A DNA stretch of 64,000 nucleotides from Bacteroidota bacterium (GTDB lineage Bacteria; Bacteroidota; Bacteroidia; Bacteroidales; Lentimicrobiaceae), in NCBI GenBank assembly GCA_023434665.1, contig JAEYSM010000065.1, positions 1 through 64,000 of the forward strand, written 5' to 3'. Position 1 is the first letter of the stretch, and each line of letters starts with the position of its first letter. The notes beneath the pieces were generated by a model that was given only the letters and a program-made list of their open reading frames with translations, ran no database searches and was not told where the DNA came from. A program made the position numbers and the translations under genes. Shown piece by piece: positions 43,345 through 52,815 of this stretch.

Positions 43345-46300
43345 TCAATCTTCATTTGATATCCATCTTACAAGATTAAAATCTTGACGATGGGGCAATA
43401 ACGGGTGTTTTGGGAACAACCTGAATGCAAAATCATACACCCCGGCCTGTTCTGTCCTTATTTCGATGAAATACGTTACTATGTTTCCGTCAACTCCGGC
43501 CAATGTCATCTCTTCGAGGTCGATGATGGTTTTAACTTCATCGTTGACCTTCTGACCGAACAATACTTCTAGTCCCAGGTCATTAGGTGAAAGTTCATTT
43601 ACATTCAGAACGATCTCTGCTACGAAATTTTCACCAAGTCTCAGAGGGCGTTTGGTTGAATCCGGCATACTTACTGAAACCACTTCCACACTATCCCATC
43701 CTCTAAGTATCCTGCGTTTCCATGCAGCCAGCTGCCTGGCTTTCTCATAATCATTAGCCAGCATCATTGACGATCTTTCAAACAGCACATTATAGTACTT
43801 GTTATAATAATCATCAATCATTCGCCTCATAGTGAACTCAGGTGCAATCTTTGCAATAGTGTTTTTTACATACTGAACCCATTTCTCAGGTACACCTTTT
43901 TCGTTCCTCTCATAGAAAGCCGGAACGATTTCGTTTTCAAAGGTATTATAAATATTCTCGGCATCCAGTTCATCCTGGAACTGCTGATTATCGTAAGATC
44001 TTTCTTCAGAAAGTGCCCAGCCTGCACCGGGGATATAACCTTCGGCCCACCATCCGTCGAGTACGCTGAAGTTGACCACGCCGTTCATAACAGCCTTTTC
44101 ACCAGATGTGCCTGAAGCTTCCAGCGGGCGCGTCGGTGTATTGAGCCATACATCCACACCCTGAACCAATCGTGAAGCCAACATCATGTCATAATTCTCA
44201 ACAAAGATGATTTTCCCAAAAAACTGAGGCATCTGAGAAACTTCCACTATCCTTTTGATCAGATCCTGGCCTGCTTTGTCAGCAGGATGTGCTTTACCTG
44301 CAAAGAGGAACTGTACAGGCCTTTGAGGATTGTTTACCAGCCGTTCCAGTCGTTCTATATTTGTGAATAACAGGTGAGCTCTCTTATAAGTGGCAAAACG
44401 CCTTGCAAATCCTATGGTCAGTGCCTTATCATTTATCTTTTCGAGCGTTCTGATGATATTCTTGGGATTCTCCTGTCTCATCTTCAGGTCAACACTTAAC
44501 CTTCCTCTCACATAATTGATAAGTTTCTTCCTGTGACTCTGTCTTAGTCCCCATATTATTTCGTCAGGGACATCATATATCTTGTTCCAGCGGTCCTTTT
44601 CATGTTGTTTTTCGAGGAAGTCATCTCCAAATACCTGTTTATACAGATTCTGCCATTCAGGTGATGCCCAGGTTGGCAAATGAACGCCATTTGTCACATG
44701 GCCTATGTGTAATTCATCTGGATAAAATCCTTCATACATTCCGGTGAACATTTCCCTGCTCACGCGGCCATGTATCAGGCTCACACCATTCATTTCCTGC
44801 GATAACTTGGCTGCCAGTACACTCATCGAGAACTTTTCATCTCCTTTATTTTCAATGAATCGTCCCAGGTTCATAAAGGTATTCCACGAGATATTCAGTC
44901 GCTCGGCGTAATGAGGAATATAAGTTCTCAGCACATCCTCACTGAATGCATCATGACCCGCGGGCACGGGAGTATGGGTGGTAAACAACTGAGTTGCCCT
45001 TACAATTTCAAGTGCCTGGTCGAATGAGAATCTCTTCTCGGCAACCAGCAGGCGCAATCTTTCAATACCGATAAATGCTGCATGGCCTTCATTACAATGA
45101 TATATATCGGGTGTTATGCCTAATGCCTTGATCATCCTTATTCCTCCCACGCCAAGCAACAGTTCCTGCTTGAAGCGTGTATCCCAGTCACCTCCATAAA
45201 GCTGGTGAGTGACAAAACGGTCGGCTTCATTATTATCTTCTATATCACAATCCAGCAGATAAAGCGGAATTCTTCCTACGTCAATCTTCCAGACTTTGGC
45301 ATATAGATTACGTCCAGGAAGTGCCACTGTCACTTTTAGCCATTCACCATTAGCCACCCTGACGGGTTTTAATGGCATATGTGTAAATTTCTGTGGTGAA
45401 TATGTATTTACCTGCTCACCATGAGCTGAGAGCGTTTGTTTGAAATATCCATACCTGTATAACAAACCCACTCCAATCATATTTACATTTGAGTCACTGG
45501 CTTCTTTCAGGTAATCACCTGCCAGAATACCAAGTCCACCCGAGAATATCTGAACAGTATCATGAAGACCATACTCCATACTGAAATAAGCAACCTGCTT
45601 CTTGGGTTTACCGGTCGCCTGTTTCATATACTTTTCAAACCTTCCGTAAACAGCATCTAGCTTTGTATTGAACTCAGCATTTTTTTCGAGTTCCTGCATC
45701 TGGTTTATCGACAAGGATTCAAGCAATGACATCGGGTTGTGATTCATAGACTCCCACCTTTTTGGATCGATCATGGAAAATAATTCCCAGGCATCAGGTT
45801 GCCATGTCCACCAGAGGTTCCTGGATAATCGTTTTAGTCCGTTGAAACTTTCAGGAATACCAGGTTTGATAAGGACTTTATTCCAGACCGGAGCCTGGAA
45901 ACGTTTAACAGGGAACGACATAAGCATATCAGGAGTCCGTTTGTCACGGTATAATTCCTCGCGCGAATCGGCTTTTTCCAGTGCGATGCTATACGCTTTC
46001 CTGTAGTTCTTTATTAACTCATGCCACAATGCAGTTCTCGACAGTTCAAAAGCTTTACGACGTGCATTTTCAACCTGCATTGAATCATATTTACTGAATT
46101 CAAGTAGAATTTTTTTAATGTCGCCAATAACTTCTGAAGTATTGTTTTCGGCCCTTGATATAACCCATGTGCCAGGTTCAGGATTTTCATTCCTTTCTTT
46201 GATCCATGCACCAAATCCAGCCAGTGTTGTTGTGATGGTCGGAATTCTGAAAGCAATACTTTCAAGTGGTGTATATCCCCATGGTTCATAGTAAGACGGG

Positions 46301-47601
46301 AACACTGATAAATCAAATCCTATCAGCAATTCATAATAGGAAAAGTTGAAAATTCCATCTCGCCCATTCAGGTAAGAAGGCACAAAAATAAGTTTTACCT
46401 TATCATCCACTTTGTTGCCCAGCCCTGCCATCACAGCCCTGTTAAGGATACTGTCATGGTCAGCATCGTAAAGTCCGTGGGTTAGGTATCTTCCTTCCAC
46501 AGGACTGCTGTAATCGGAGTTATTAAGTCTTTCCACCAGTTTTTTGCTGACTCCTGACTGGTTTGCGGGGACAGTGATGAAAGCAATTATTGTTCTTTTA
46601 AGCCCCGGATCTCTGTTCAATTCGGCAAGCGAATCAATAAAGACATCTATTCCTTTATTCCTGAACTCATACCTGCCGCTGTTAATTACCAGCAATGAAT
46701 CATCGGGAAGTTCGGCATTAAACATTGCACTGGCCACCTGCATCAGTTTTGCACGGGCCATGTCGCGGCGGATATTGAACTCCCCATCTATCGGGACAAA
46801 GCTGTCATCAAACCCGTTGGGTGTAATTACATCTGTTTCTCTTCCCAGAAAGTGATTGCATTCTCTTGCAGTGATTTCACTCACTGTGGTAAAGGCATCA
46901 CTCTGCTGTGCGGCTGCTTTTTCGAGCGAAAACTTTGAAACAATATCAAATCTGCGTGCAGTTGACTCAGGATTATATGACTCCATTTCGCCATACAACG
47001 GGAGGTGGTTGCCTGCAATAGACCTTCCCAGTGCAGTGGCATGAGTAGTAAAAACACAACCGATCTGGGGCACATTATCACGCAGATAAAGGACTCCCGT
47101 TCCCGACATCCATTCATGGAAATTGGCAATAATCCGTTCTTTGGAAGTCAGGTTGAACTCGTAAAAATTTTCAATAACCTTACCTGCAGCATAACCGAAT
47201 AAAGCAGGCTCGATATAATCCCATTGTCCGGAAATTGAATCCAGTTGATACTTTTCCCAGAAATTGGCAAAGATTTTATCTTTTATCTGAAAGTACTGAG
47301 TAAACTCAACCAGGATAACAATGGGCTTACTCTTAATATTCCATCTTCCAATTCTTAATCTGATGCCAGATGCTTCAGCATGTTCACGCCATGACCTGTA
47401 AATATATTTATCTTCAAGAAAATCAGGATTGCTGTTTGTTTCTTTCCATACATCAGGTCCGATGAGGAGGTAATTATCTTCAAATTCACTTTGAATGCCC
47501 GGGGCTTTTGTTGAAATAACGGTATAAATTCCACCAACTTTATTGCAGATTTCCCAGCTTACTTCGAATAAGTAGTCAGGCCTTTTTATATTTTCATTCA
47601 T
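43345..47601 (-). CDS. Glycogen synthase (GT3) / alpha-glucan phosphorylase (GT35) fusion
   Basis: 1418 residues. Residues 1 to about 550 are a GT3-type (eukaryote-like) glycogen synthase: FEVSWEICNKVGGIYTVIS, FHEWMSGTGVLYL, FTTHATALGRSIAG and PSYYEPWGYTPLESIAF. From about 575 a DUF3417 segment (LSRNLWWTWQPDAWELF) opens a GT35 phosphorylase of the short, maltodextrin type. That part shows YFSMEYGLHD, HCNEGHAAF, TTHTPVPAGHDAF, GFARRFATYKRA, and EASGTSGEKAVMNG with the PLP lysine. One chain thus joins chain building from a nucleotide sugar and phosphorolysis to glucose 1-phosphate. Last gene of the glycogen operon. Confidence 0.93.
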   Translation of the reverse strand: MNENIKRPDYLFEVSWEICNKVGGIYTVISTKAPGIQSEFEDNYLLIGPDVWKETNSNPDFLEDKYIYRSWREHAEASGIRLRIGRWNIKSKPIVILVEFTQYFQIKDKIFANFWEKYQLDSISGQWDYIEPALFGYAAGKVIENFYEFNLTSKERIIANFHEWMSGTGVLYLRDNVPQIGCVFTTHATALGRSIAGNHLPLYGEMESYNPESTARRFDIVSKFSLEKAAAQQSDAFTTVSEITARECNHFLGRETDVITPNGFDDSFVPIDGEFNIRRDMARAKLMQVASAMFNAELPDDSLLVINSGRYEFRNKGIDVFIDSLAELNRDPGLKRTIIAFITVPANQSGVSKKLVERLNNSDYSSPVEGRYLTHGLYDADHDSILNRAVMAGLGNKVDDKVKLIFVPSYLNGRDGIFNFSYYELLIGFDLSVFPSYYEPWGYTPLESIAFRIPTITTTLAGFGAWIKERNENPEPGTWVISRAENNTSEVIGDIKKILLEFSKYDSMQVENARRKAFELSRTALWHELIKNYRKAYSIALEKADSREELYRDKRTPDMLMSFPVKRFQAPVWNKVLIKPGIPESFNGLKRLSRNLWWTWQPDAWELFSMIDPKRWESMNHNPMSLLESLSINQMQELEKNAEFNTKLDAVYGRFEKYMKQATGKPKKQVAYFSMEYGLHDTVQIFSGGLGILAGDYLKEASDSNVNMIGVGLLYRYGYFKQTLSAHGEQVNTYSPQKFTHMPLKPVRVANGEWLKVTVALPGRNLYAKVWKIDVGRIPLYLLDCDIEDNNEADRFVTHQLYGGDWDTRFKQELLLGVGGIRMIKALGITPDIYHCNEGHAAFIGIERLRLLVAEKRFSFDQALEIVRATQLFTTHTPVPAGHDAFSEDVLRTYIPHYAERLNISWNTFMNLGRFIENKGDEKFSMSVLAAKLSQEMNGVSLIHGRVSREMFTGMYEGFYPDELHIGHVTNGVHLPTWASPEWQNLYKQVFGDDFLEKQHEKDRWNKIYDVPDEIIWGLRQSHRKKLINYVRGRLSVDLKMRQENPKNIIRTLEKINDKALTIGFARRFATYKRAHLLFTNIERLERLVNNPQRPVQFLFAGKAHPADKAGQDLIKRIVEVSQMPQFFGKIIFVENYDMMLASRLVQGVDVWLNTPTRPLEASGTSGEKAVMNGVVNFSVLDGWWAEGYIPGAGWALSEERSYDNQQFQDELDAENIYNTFENEIVPAFYERNEKGVPEKWVQYVKNTIAKIAPEFTMRRMIDDYYNKYYNVLFERSSMMLANDYEKARQLAAWKRRILRGWDSVEVVSVSMPDSTKRPLRLGENFVAEIVLNVNELSPNDLGLEVLFGQKVNDEVKTIIDLEEMTLAGVDGNIVTYFIEIRTEQAGVYDFAFRLFPKHPLLPHRQDFNLVRWISNED

Positions 47602-47715
47602 AGTTTATTTTTAACAATGTTGTATCATGGGGTTGGTTTACAACCACATGCAGAAGGTATCAACTGAAATAATATCCTTATAAACAGATTATCCAATTAA
47701 CTTCTTTTCAGCCGG

Positions 47716-49278
47716 CTAAAATAAATTAAAATACGATTGGAGCTTGGATGCTAATTTCCTTCTGTAATTGTCCACAGTAGATTTTCGGGGACGTTTAATC
47801 TCTTTGAGGAATCTTTCTAACTGATCCTTAGATGCTTCGGGCAATTTTTTCTTGAGATCACTTATTTTCTCCTCCGCTTTATCATAAATAGAATAAGCAA
47901 GTTCTTTAATATCTATTTTCTCAAGTGCCTTCTTCAGGTCCTTTTTTGAAAGAGAGAATAGTACTTCAATTTCCTCTTGTTCTGATTTGCCGACAGTTGC
48001 TTCGGAAATCAAAGCCTTACCTGTCACATTATTCACCGGCTCTGTAGTCGCATATTCTTCTTCATGTGCATATCCATGGATCATTTCAGCAGCAGGACAA
48101 ATTTCCTCCAGTCTTGTCATGAAATCACTCAGGATATTCATATAATTTATAAATGCCTCGTAAGGAGTAGTGTAAGGATTGAAGTATTTATGCACAGTTC
48201 CGTCCGAAAACCACTTAGTGCACATATAATAGAAGTGGTCGGATGTCTGCAGGTACAGATAATCACGCTTTATATCCTGATCGTTGCAATTTCTCACCCT
48301 TTCGCGCATGTCATACAACAGATCAAAAGCCTCATCCTGCATTTCATTGCCCAGCCAGGCAGTCAGGTCTCTTTCCTCATCAGCCCAGGAAATCGGCGTT
48401 GGAACAGATACTGCAGCAATGGGTTGAAGTTCTTCGGCAAGCTCAGCAGGTGTCTTAAAGTTAAAGTTTGTTTTCGAAAACACTTGTTTAGGAAGTGCTT
48501 TCATAAAATCAAAAATACCTGTCTCTGCCCATTGATGTTCACCAAAAGTTTCATAATCAATGAAAAGATTCACCACATGCTGATTTTGGTATGTATTAAT
48601 CCATTTGGTAAACTTTTCTGCTGTCAGAGGCCATTCAATCCATGACTGGTTTGAGAATCTGAATGCAATATCATCGCTTAGTTGAAAATTTCTTAGCAGC
48701 AATTTCAGTTTAGGAACAATAGAATTGCAGTACATAAAGTTAGGGCTCTTCCATCCGAGAATATGTTTGGCTCCTTCGGTAAGCATAATATTGAACCCCA
48801 GATTGTTTACCATTTCGCCAATAGAATCTGAATAAATCAGCTCTGTATTTCTGAAGGAAGTCGGGCGTTTGCCGAAAAGCTCTTCCATTGTATCGGCGTG
48901 TTTCTGGACCTGCCATATAAATTCCTCAGGGTCTTTAAGAGAGACCAGTGAATGGGCGTAGGTTTCGGCGATAAATTCAACATTACCGGTTTTTGCCAGT
49001 TCCTGAAAGCTGGTAATGACTTCAGGAGTGTACTGTTTAAATTGCTCAATGGCAATACCCGAAATGGAGAAACTAACTTTAAAAGCTGCCCCGTACTCTT
49101 TAATAAGTTCCAGCAAAAGCCGGTTCATGGGAAGATACGACCGTTCGGCTACCCTCTTTATAATCTTCCGGTTTGTGTACTCATCGTAATAGTCATGGTT
49201 GCTTCCAATGTCAAAAAACCTGTACGTCCTGAGTCTGTATGGCTGATGAATTTGAAAATAAAGGCAAATGGATCTCAT
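47716..49278 (-). CDS. GH57 alpha-amylase/4-alpha-glucanotransferase-type hydrolase
   Basis: 520 residues from ATG 49278; an in-frame TTG upstream would overlap the GT4 gene. Conserved regions are YFQIHQPYR (region 1), GNVEFIAETYAHSL (2), WIEWPL in region 3, and FIDYETFGEHQWAETGIFDF (4, with the acid/base Asp). The last 100 residues are an additional Lys/Glu-rich helical tail (KSEQEEIEVLFSLSKKDLKKA onward) absent from minimal GH57 enzymes. It probably trims or rearranges intracellular glycogen. It lies between the GT4 and GT3-GT35 genes. Confidence 0.9.
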   Translation of the reverse strand: MRSICLYFQIHQPYRLRTYRFFDIGSNHDYYDEYTNRKIIKRVAERSYLPMNRLLLELIKEYGAAFKVSFSISGIAIEQFKQYTPEVITSFQELAKTGNVEFIAETYAHSLVSLKDPEEFIWQVQKHADTMEELFGKRPTSFRNTELIYSDSIGEMVNNLGFNIMLTEGAKHILGWKSPNFMYCNSIVPKLKLLLRNFQLSDDIAFRFSNQSWIEWPLTAEKFTKWINTYQNQHVVNLFIDYETFGEHQWAETGIFDFMKALPKQVFSKTNFNFKTPAELAEELQPIAAVSVPTPISWADEERDLTAWLGNEMQDEAFDLLYDMRERVRNCNDQDIKRDYLYLQTSDHFYYMCTKWFSDGTVHKYFNPYTTPYEAFINYMNILSDFMTRLEEICPAAEMIHGYAHEEEYATTEPVNNVTGKALISEATVGKSEQEEIEVLFSLSKKDLKKALEKIDIKELAYSIYDKAEEKISDLKKKLPEASKDQLERFLKEIKRPRKSTVDNYRRKLASKLQSYFNLF

Positions 49279-49306
49279 AATGTCTTTGTTTAATATTTTC
49301 GGAATA

Positions 49307-50593
49307 TCAGGCTTGATATATCTGTTGATAAATTGTTTTGATATGACGTGCTGCATTTTCCCACTTCAGATTATCAACCTCAGTTGCACCATGTGTTGAA
49401 AATGCTTTCGATAAACTCTTATAATGTAGCAATGCGTAAATGGCATCTGCCATAGCGTCAACATCCCAAAAATCGACCTTCAGGGCATGTTTAAGGACTT
49501 CAGCAACACCCGATTGTTTTGAAATAACTACCGGCACATTCGAACGCATGGCTTCGAGAGGCGATATACCAAAAGGTTCTGAAACCGAAGGCATTACATA
49601 TACATCACTTAATGCAAACATCCTGTCGACATTCTCACCTTTCAGGAAACCTGTAAAATGAAATCTCGATGACATCCTTAGCCTGGCCACATGTCTTATC
49701 ATCTTCTCCAGCAAGTCACCTGTGCCTGCCATGACGAACCTTACATTTTTATCGCGCTGATACACTTTGTATGCCGCTTCAATAAAATATTCAGGACCTT
49801 TCTGGAAAGTTACCCTTCCCAGAAAAGTAACTATCTTTTCCTGAACATTTCGCTGGTAAGCCTGAAACTCTTCCCTGTCAGTAGGTTCCACTGCATTATG
49901 AACGGTATATACTTTTGCAGGATCGATTCCATAGCGTTCAATGACAATGTTACGGGTAAGATTGCTCACCGCTATCACACGGTCAGCTGCCTCCATTCCA
50001 CTACGTTCTATCTCATAAACCTGGGTATTTATATTCTCGCCCGAACGGTCAAACTCAGTAGCATGCATATGCACAACAAGTGGTTTTCCGCTTGCCTTTT
50101 TTGCAGCAACACCAGCGGCATAGGTTAGCCAATCGTGAGCATGTATAAGGTCGAACTGCGATTGAGTGGCAATCTGAGCACCAACAAGGGCATACCTTGA
50201 AACTTCTTCCAGAAGGTTAGCACCATATTTACCCGAAAAGCTGTAACGGGCATTGAATATCGAATTTTCACTCAGTGCTTCCTGTGCCTGCATCTTTTCA
50301 ACTACATATTCAAAGGCCAGTGGGTCGACATAAGGAACCAGCAGTGAATTAACTTCAAGATATGTGATTTTCTTCCAGAATTCCTGGTTTTTCCTCAATT
50401 TGATGTCAACACTCACATCACTTGCATTGACCAGTCTCACGGCTTCCTGACTTTCATCACCGTAAGCTTTGGGCACAACGAATATCACTTCCACATTATT
50501 CTTCATAAGGCCTTTGGTCATCCCATAACAGGCTGTTCCCAGGCCTCCTGTTATATGCGGAGGAAACTCCCATCCAAACATTAAAACTCGCAT
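49307..50593 (-). CDS. GT4 glycosyltransferase (glycogen operon)
   Basis: 428 residues, GT-B fold. The N-terminal PPHITGGLGTACYGMTKGL donor/acceptor loop resembles bacterial glycogen synthases. IHAHDWLTYAAGVAAK is central, and the C-terminal EPFGISPLEAMRSNVPVVISKQSG is the nucleotide-sugar-binding E-X7-E region. It likely elongates or initiates alpha-glucan from ADP-, UDP- or GDP-glucose. The neighbourhood of debranching enzyme and GH57 matches a recurrent Bacteroidetes glycogen cluster. Confidence 0.9.
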   Translation of the reverse strand: MRVLMFGWEFPPHITGGLGTACYGMTKGLMKNNVEVIFVVPKAYGDESQEAVRLVNASDVSVDIKLRKNQEFWKKITYLEVNSLLVPYVDPLAFEYVVEKMQAQEALSENSIFNARYSFSGKYGANLLEEVSRYALVGAQIATQSQFDLIHAHDWLTYAAGVAAKKASGKPLVVHMHATEFDRSGENINTQVYEIERSGMEAADRVIAVSNLTRNIVIERYGIDPAKVYTVHNAVEPTDREEFQAYQRNVQEKIVTFLGRVTFQKGPEYFIEAAYKVYQRDKNVRFVMAGTGDLLEKMIRHVARLRMSSRFHFTGFLKGENVDRMFALSDVYVMPSVSEPFGISPLEAMRSNVPVVISKQSGVAEVLKHALKVDFWDVDAMADAIYALLHYKSLSKAFSTHGATEVDNLKWENAARHIKTIYQQIYQA

Positions 50594-50618
50594 CCTCTAT
50601 CAGTATTTATAACAAGTA

Positions 50619-52580
50619 CTATTTTGACGAATCTCTGACTGAATAATCTTTAATCATCCTGTTTATCCGGAGCAATTCAGCCACACTCCATGCCTGCGAG
50701 AAAGCGCCTGCTCCTTCATGTGGCGGATCGCCATCGTAAACTTCCGAAATTGTACCTATCCCATGCTCTGTCATTTCCTTTTCAAAACCATAATACAATT
50801 CTTTAGCCATCTTAATGGCAGCCTGCTGGTGAATGGCAAGATATCCTTCAATAAAATGCCCGAGCAGCCAGGGATGCACAGTCCCCTGATGGTAGGCATG
50901 GTCTCTTGCAGACTGATTGCCATGATATCTTCCTTTATAAAGCACATTCTTGGGTGCAAGAGACCTGATGCCACGTGATGTGAGCAGCTCCGACCTGACT
51001 CTTTCGAGCACGCTGTTGCGCATTTCTTCAGGCAAAGGCGTATAAGGAAGTGATGTGGCAAATATCTGATTGGGTCTTACCGAAAAGTCCTTATAATCGC
51101 CGTTCACGTAATCCGCAAGGTATCCCCTCTTTTCATCCCAGAAATGGTTAATGAATGACTGTGGGAATGCTTCAGCCGTTTGCTGCCAGTCGCGAACAAA
51201 ATCATGGTCACCGGCTTCAGAAGCCAGCTGCATGGCAAACAGCAGGGCATTATACCACAGACTATTAATCTCCACACAATATCCGGTACGAGGAGTTACA
51301 GGTTTACCGTCAACTACAGCATCCATCCATGTTACGGCAAATCCGGGTTCTCCGCTGTAGATCAGATGATTATCATGTAATTTGATATTATATGAAGTTC
51401 CTTCCCTGTATCCGTAAAGAATCTGCTTCATATACCTGCCATATTCTTTCCACAACTTGCCGGTGGTATTTGTGTACATTCCATACTGCTGCAAAGCCCA
51501 GAAAAACCACAAAGGTGTATCGGCTGAGTTATAAATTGCCCGGTCACCTAATCCCATGTTGGGAAACAACGGACCTTTCAGATCCTGCAGCATCGAATCG
51601 ATAATTGCTTTGGCAGTTTTAAATTCTCCGGTGACAAGCGTGAGACCCGGCAAAGCAACAAAGGTGTCACGTCCCCACCTTCCGAACCATGGGTACCCGG
51701 CAATAACCTGTGTTTTCTTACCTTTTTTTACGATAAACTGTTGCGCCGCATTCAAGAGACAGTTTTCAAAACTGTCACGTGGAATTCTATTTTTCTGTTC
51801 GGAGGCAAATGCACGGCTTAAAGAGGCAGGATTTACTGATTCAACCCCTACAGCAAAATAAATACTTTCCCCCTTTTTTATCGGGAGTTCAAAGTATCCT
51901 GGGACATAAAGGTCCTCCAGACAATCGTAACCCCTCATTTTCTCTTTAATGTATTCAATGTTATAGTACCAGTCAGGCACATGTACATAATCAACCATCT
52001 TCGAAAACTGCATGTGTAGGTACGAATAGCCTCTGTACATTCTCAGTTTTATACCATTTTCAATGGGTTCATAGCTTGTGTCGGCATCATAATTCGAGCG
52101 GGTGAGTGAGTGAATATTCCTGAATGCCAGAAAGGGCTTGAATCTTAATCTGGTGGGTGATGTGGCATCTACCAGCGTATATTTGATAATTACCCGGCCA
52201 TCCTTGTGCGAAAAAATAATTTCTTTGGTAAGCTCCACACCCCCCACATGGTACGTAAGTTTTGGGATAGGATCGGATGTAAAATCCTTTAGATACTTAT
52301 GCCCTTTCGGTGAAAAAACTTCTCCCTGGTATTTATGTATTGCAAGGTTGAATTCGGCATTGTGCTGAATAATGGTCTCATCAAATGAAGACAAAAGAAC
52401 ATGGTTACCCTCGTCAATGGCAGGCTGGGGCATAACCAGTAACCCATGATATTTCCGGGTATTGCAATTTATTATGGTACTGCTGCAATAAGCGCCCTCC
52501 CGGCTTGTTCTTAAAAGTTCTTTGGTCAGACTATATTCCAGATTTACTAACTGGTTCTTTTCGAAAGTGATGTAATCCAT
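50619..52580 (-). CDS. Amylo-alpha-1,6-glucosidase (glycogen debranching enzyme, GH133-like)
   Basis: 653 residues from ATG 52580; an in-frame TTG ten codons earlier is too close to the promoter. The N-terminal beta domain has REGAYCSSTIINCNTRKYHGLLV. The C-terminal (alpha/alpha)6 barrel has AGYPWFGRWGRDTFVALPGL, AVTWMDAVVDGKPVTPRTGYCVEIN and ARDHAYHQGTVHPWLLGHF. It removes alpha-1,6 branch stubs from glycogen. It heads the four-gene glycogen operon. Confidence 0.93.
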   Translation of the reverse strand: MDYITFEKNQLVNLEYSLTKELLRTSREGAYCSSTIINCNTRKYHGLLVMPQPAIDEGNHVLLSSFDETIIQHNAEFNLAIHKYQGEVFSPKGHKYLKDFTSDPIPKLTYHVGGVELTKEIIFSHKDGRVIIKYTLVDATSPTRLRFKPFLAFRNIHSLTRSNYDADTSYEPIENGIKLRMYRGYSYLHMQFSKMVDYVHVPDWYYNIEYIKEKMRGYDCLEDLYVPGYFELPIKKGESIYFAVGVESVNPASLSRAFASEQKNRIPRDSFENCLLNAAQQFIVKKGKKTQVIAGYPWFGRWGRDTFVALPGLTLVTGEFKTAKAIIDSMLQDLKGPLFPNMGLGDRAIYNSADTPLWFFWALQQYGMYTNTTGKLWKEYGRYMKQILYGYREGTSYNIKLHDNHLIYSGEPGFAVTWMDAVVDGKPVTPRTGYCVEINSLWYNALLFAMQLASEAGDHDFVRDWQQTAEAFPQSFINHFWDEKRGYLADYVNGDYKDFSVRPNQIFATSLPYTPLPEEMRNSVLERVRSELLTSRGIRSLAPKNVLYKGRYHGNQSARDHAYHQGTVHPWLLGHFIEGYLAIHQQAAIKMAKELYYGFEKEMTEHGIGTISEVYDGDPPHEGAGAFSQAWSVAELLRINRMIKDYSVRDSSK

Positions 52581-52621
52581 AATGGCTACTTTGGCAATGA
52601 CATAAGACAAAATTACTTATG

Positions 52622-52629
52622 CAAAGATA
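52622..52629 (-). promoter_or_regulatory. -7 element of the glycogen operon
   Basis: TATCTTTG on the minus strand matches TAnnTTTG, 42 bases before ATG 52580. ATTGGG, a possible -33 box, lies about 22 bases further upstream. Confidence 0.6.
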
Positions 52630-52815
52630 TATAATATTTATGCGAGAAAACCCAATAATTATCCCCTTAGTTTAATGGCCGCTGTAGAACAATGAACTGA
52701 ATGAAATGTTTAGTTACCTGCCACTCTACGACCACTACTTTCCTATTAAGGAAAATTAACCTTTTTTCTTCAATTATTGTTTGAGAAAATCAAGAAAACC
52801 ACGAATAAAAATATA

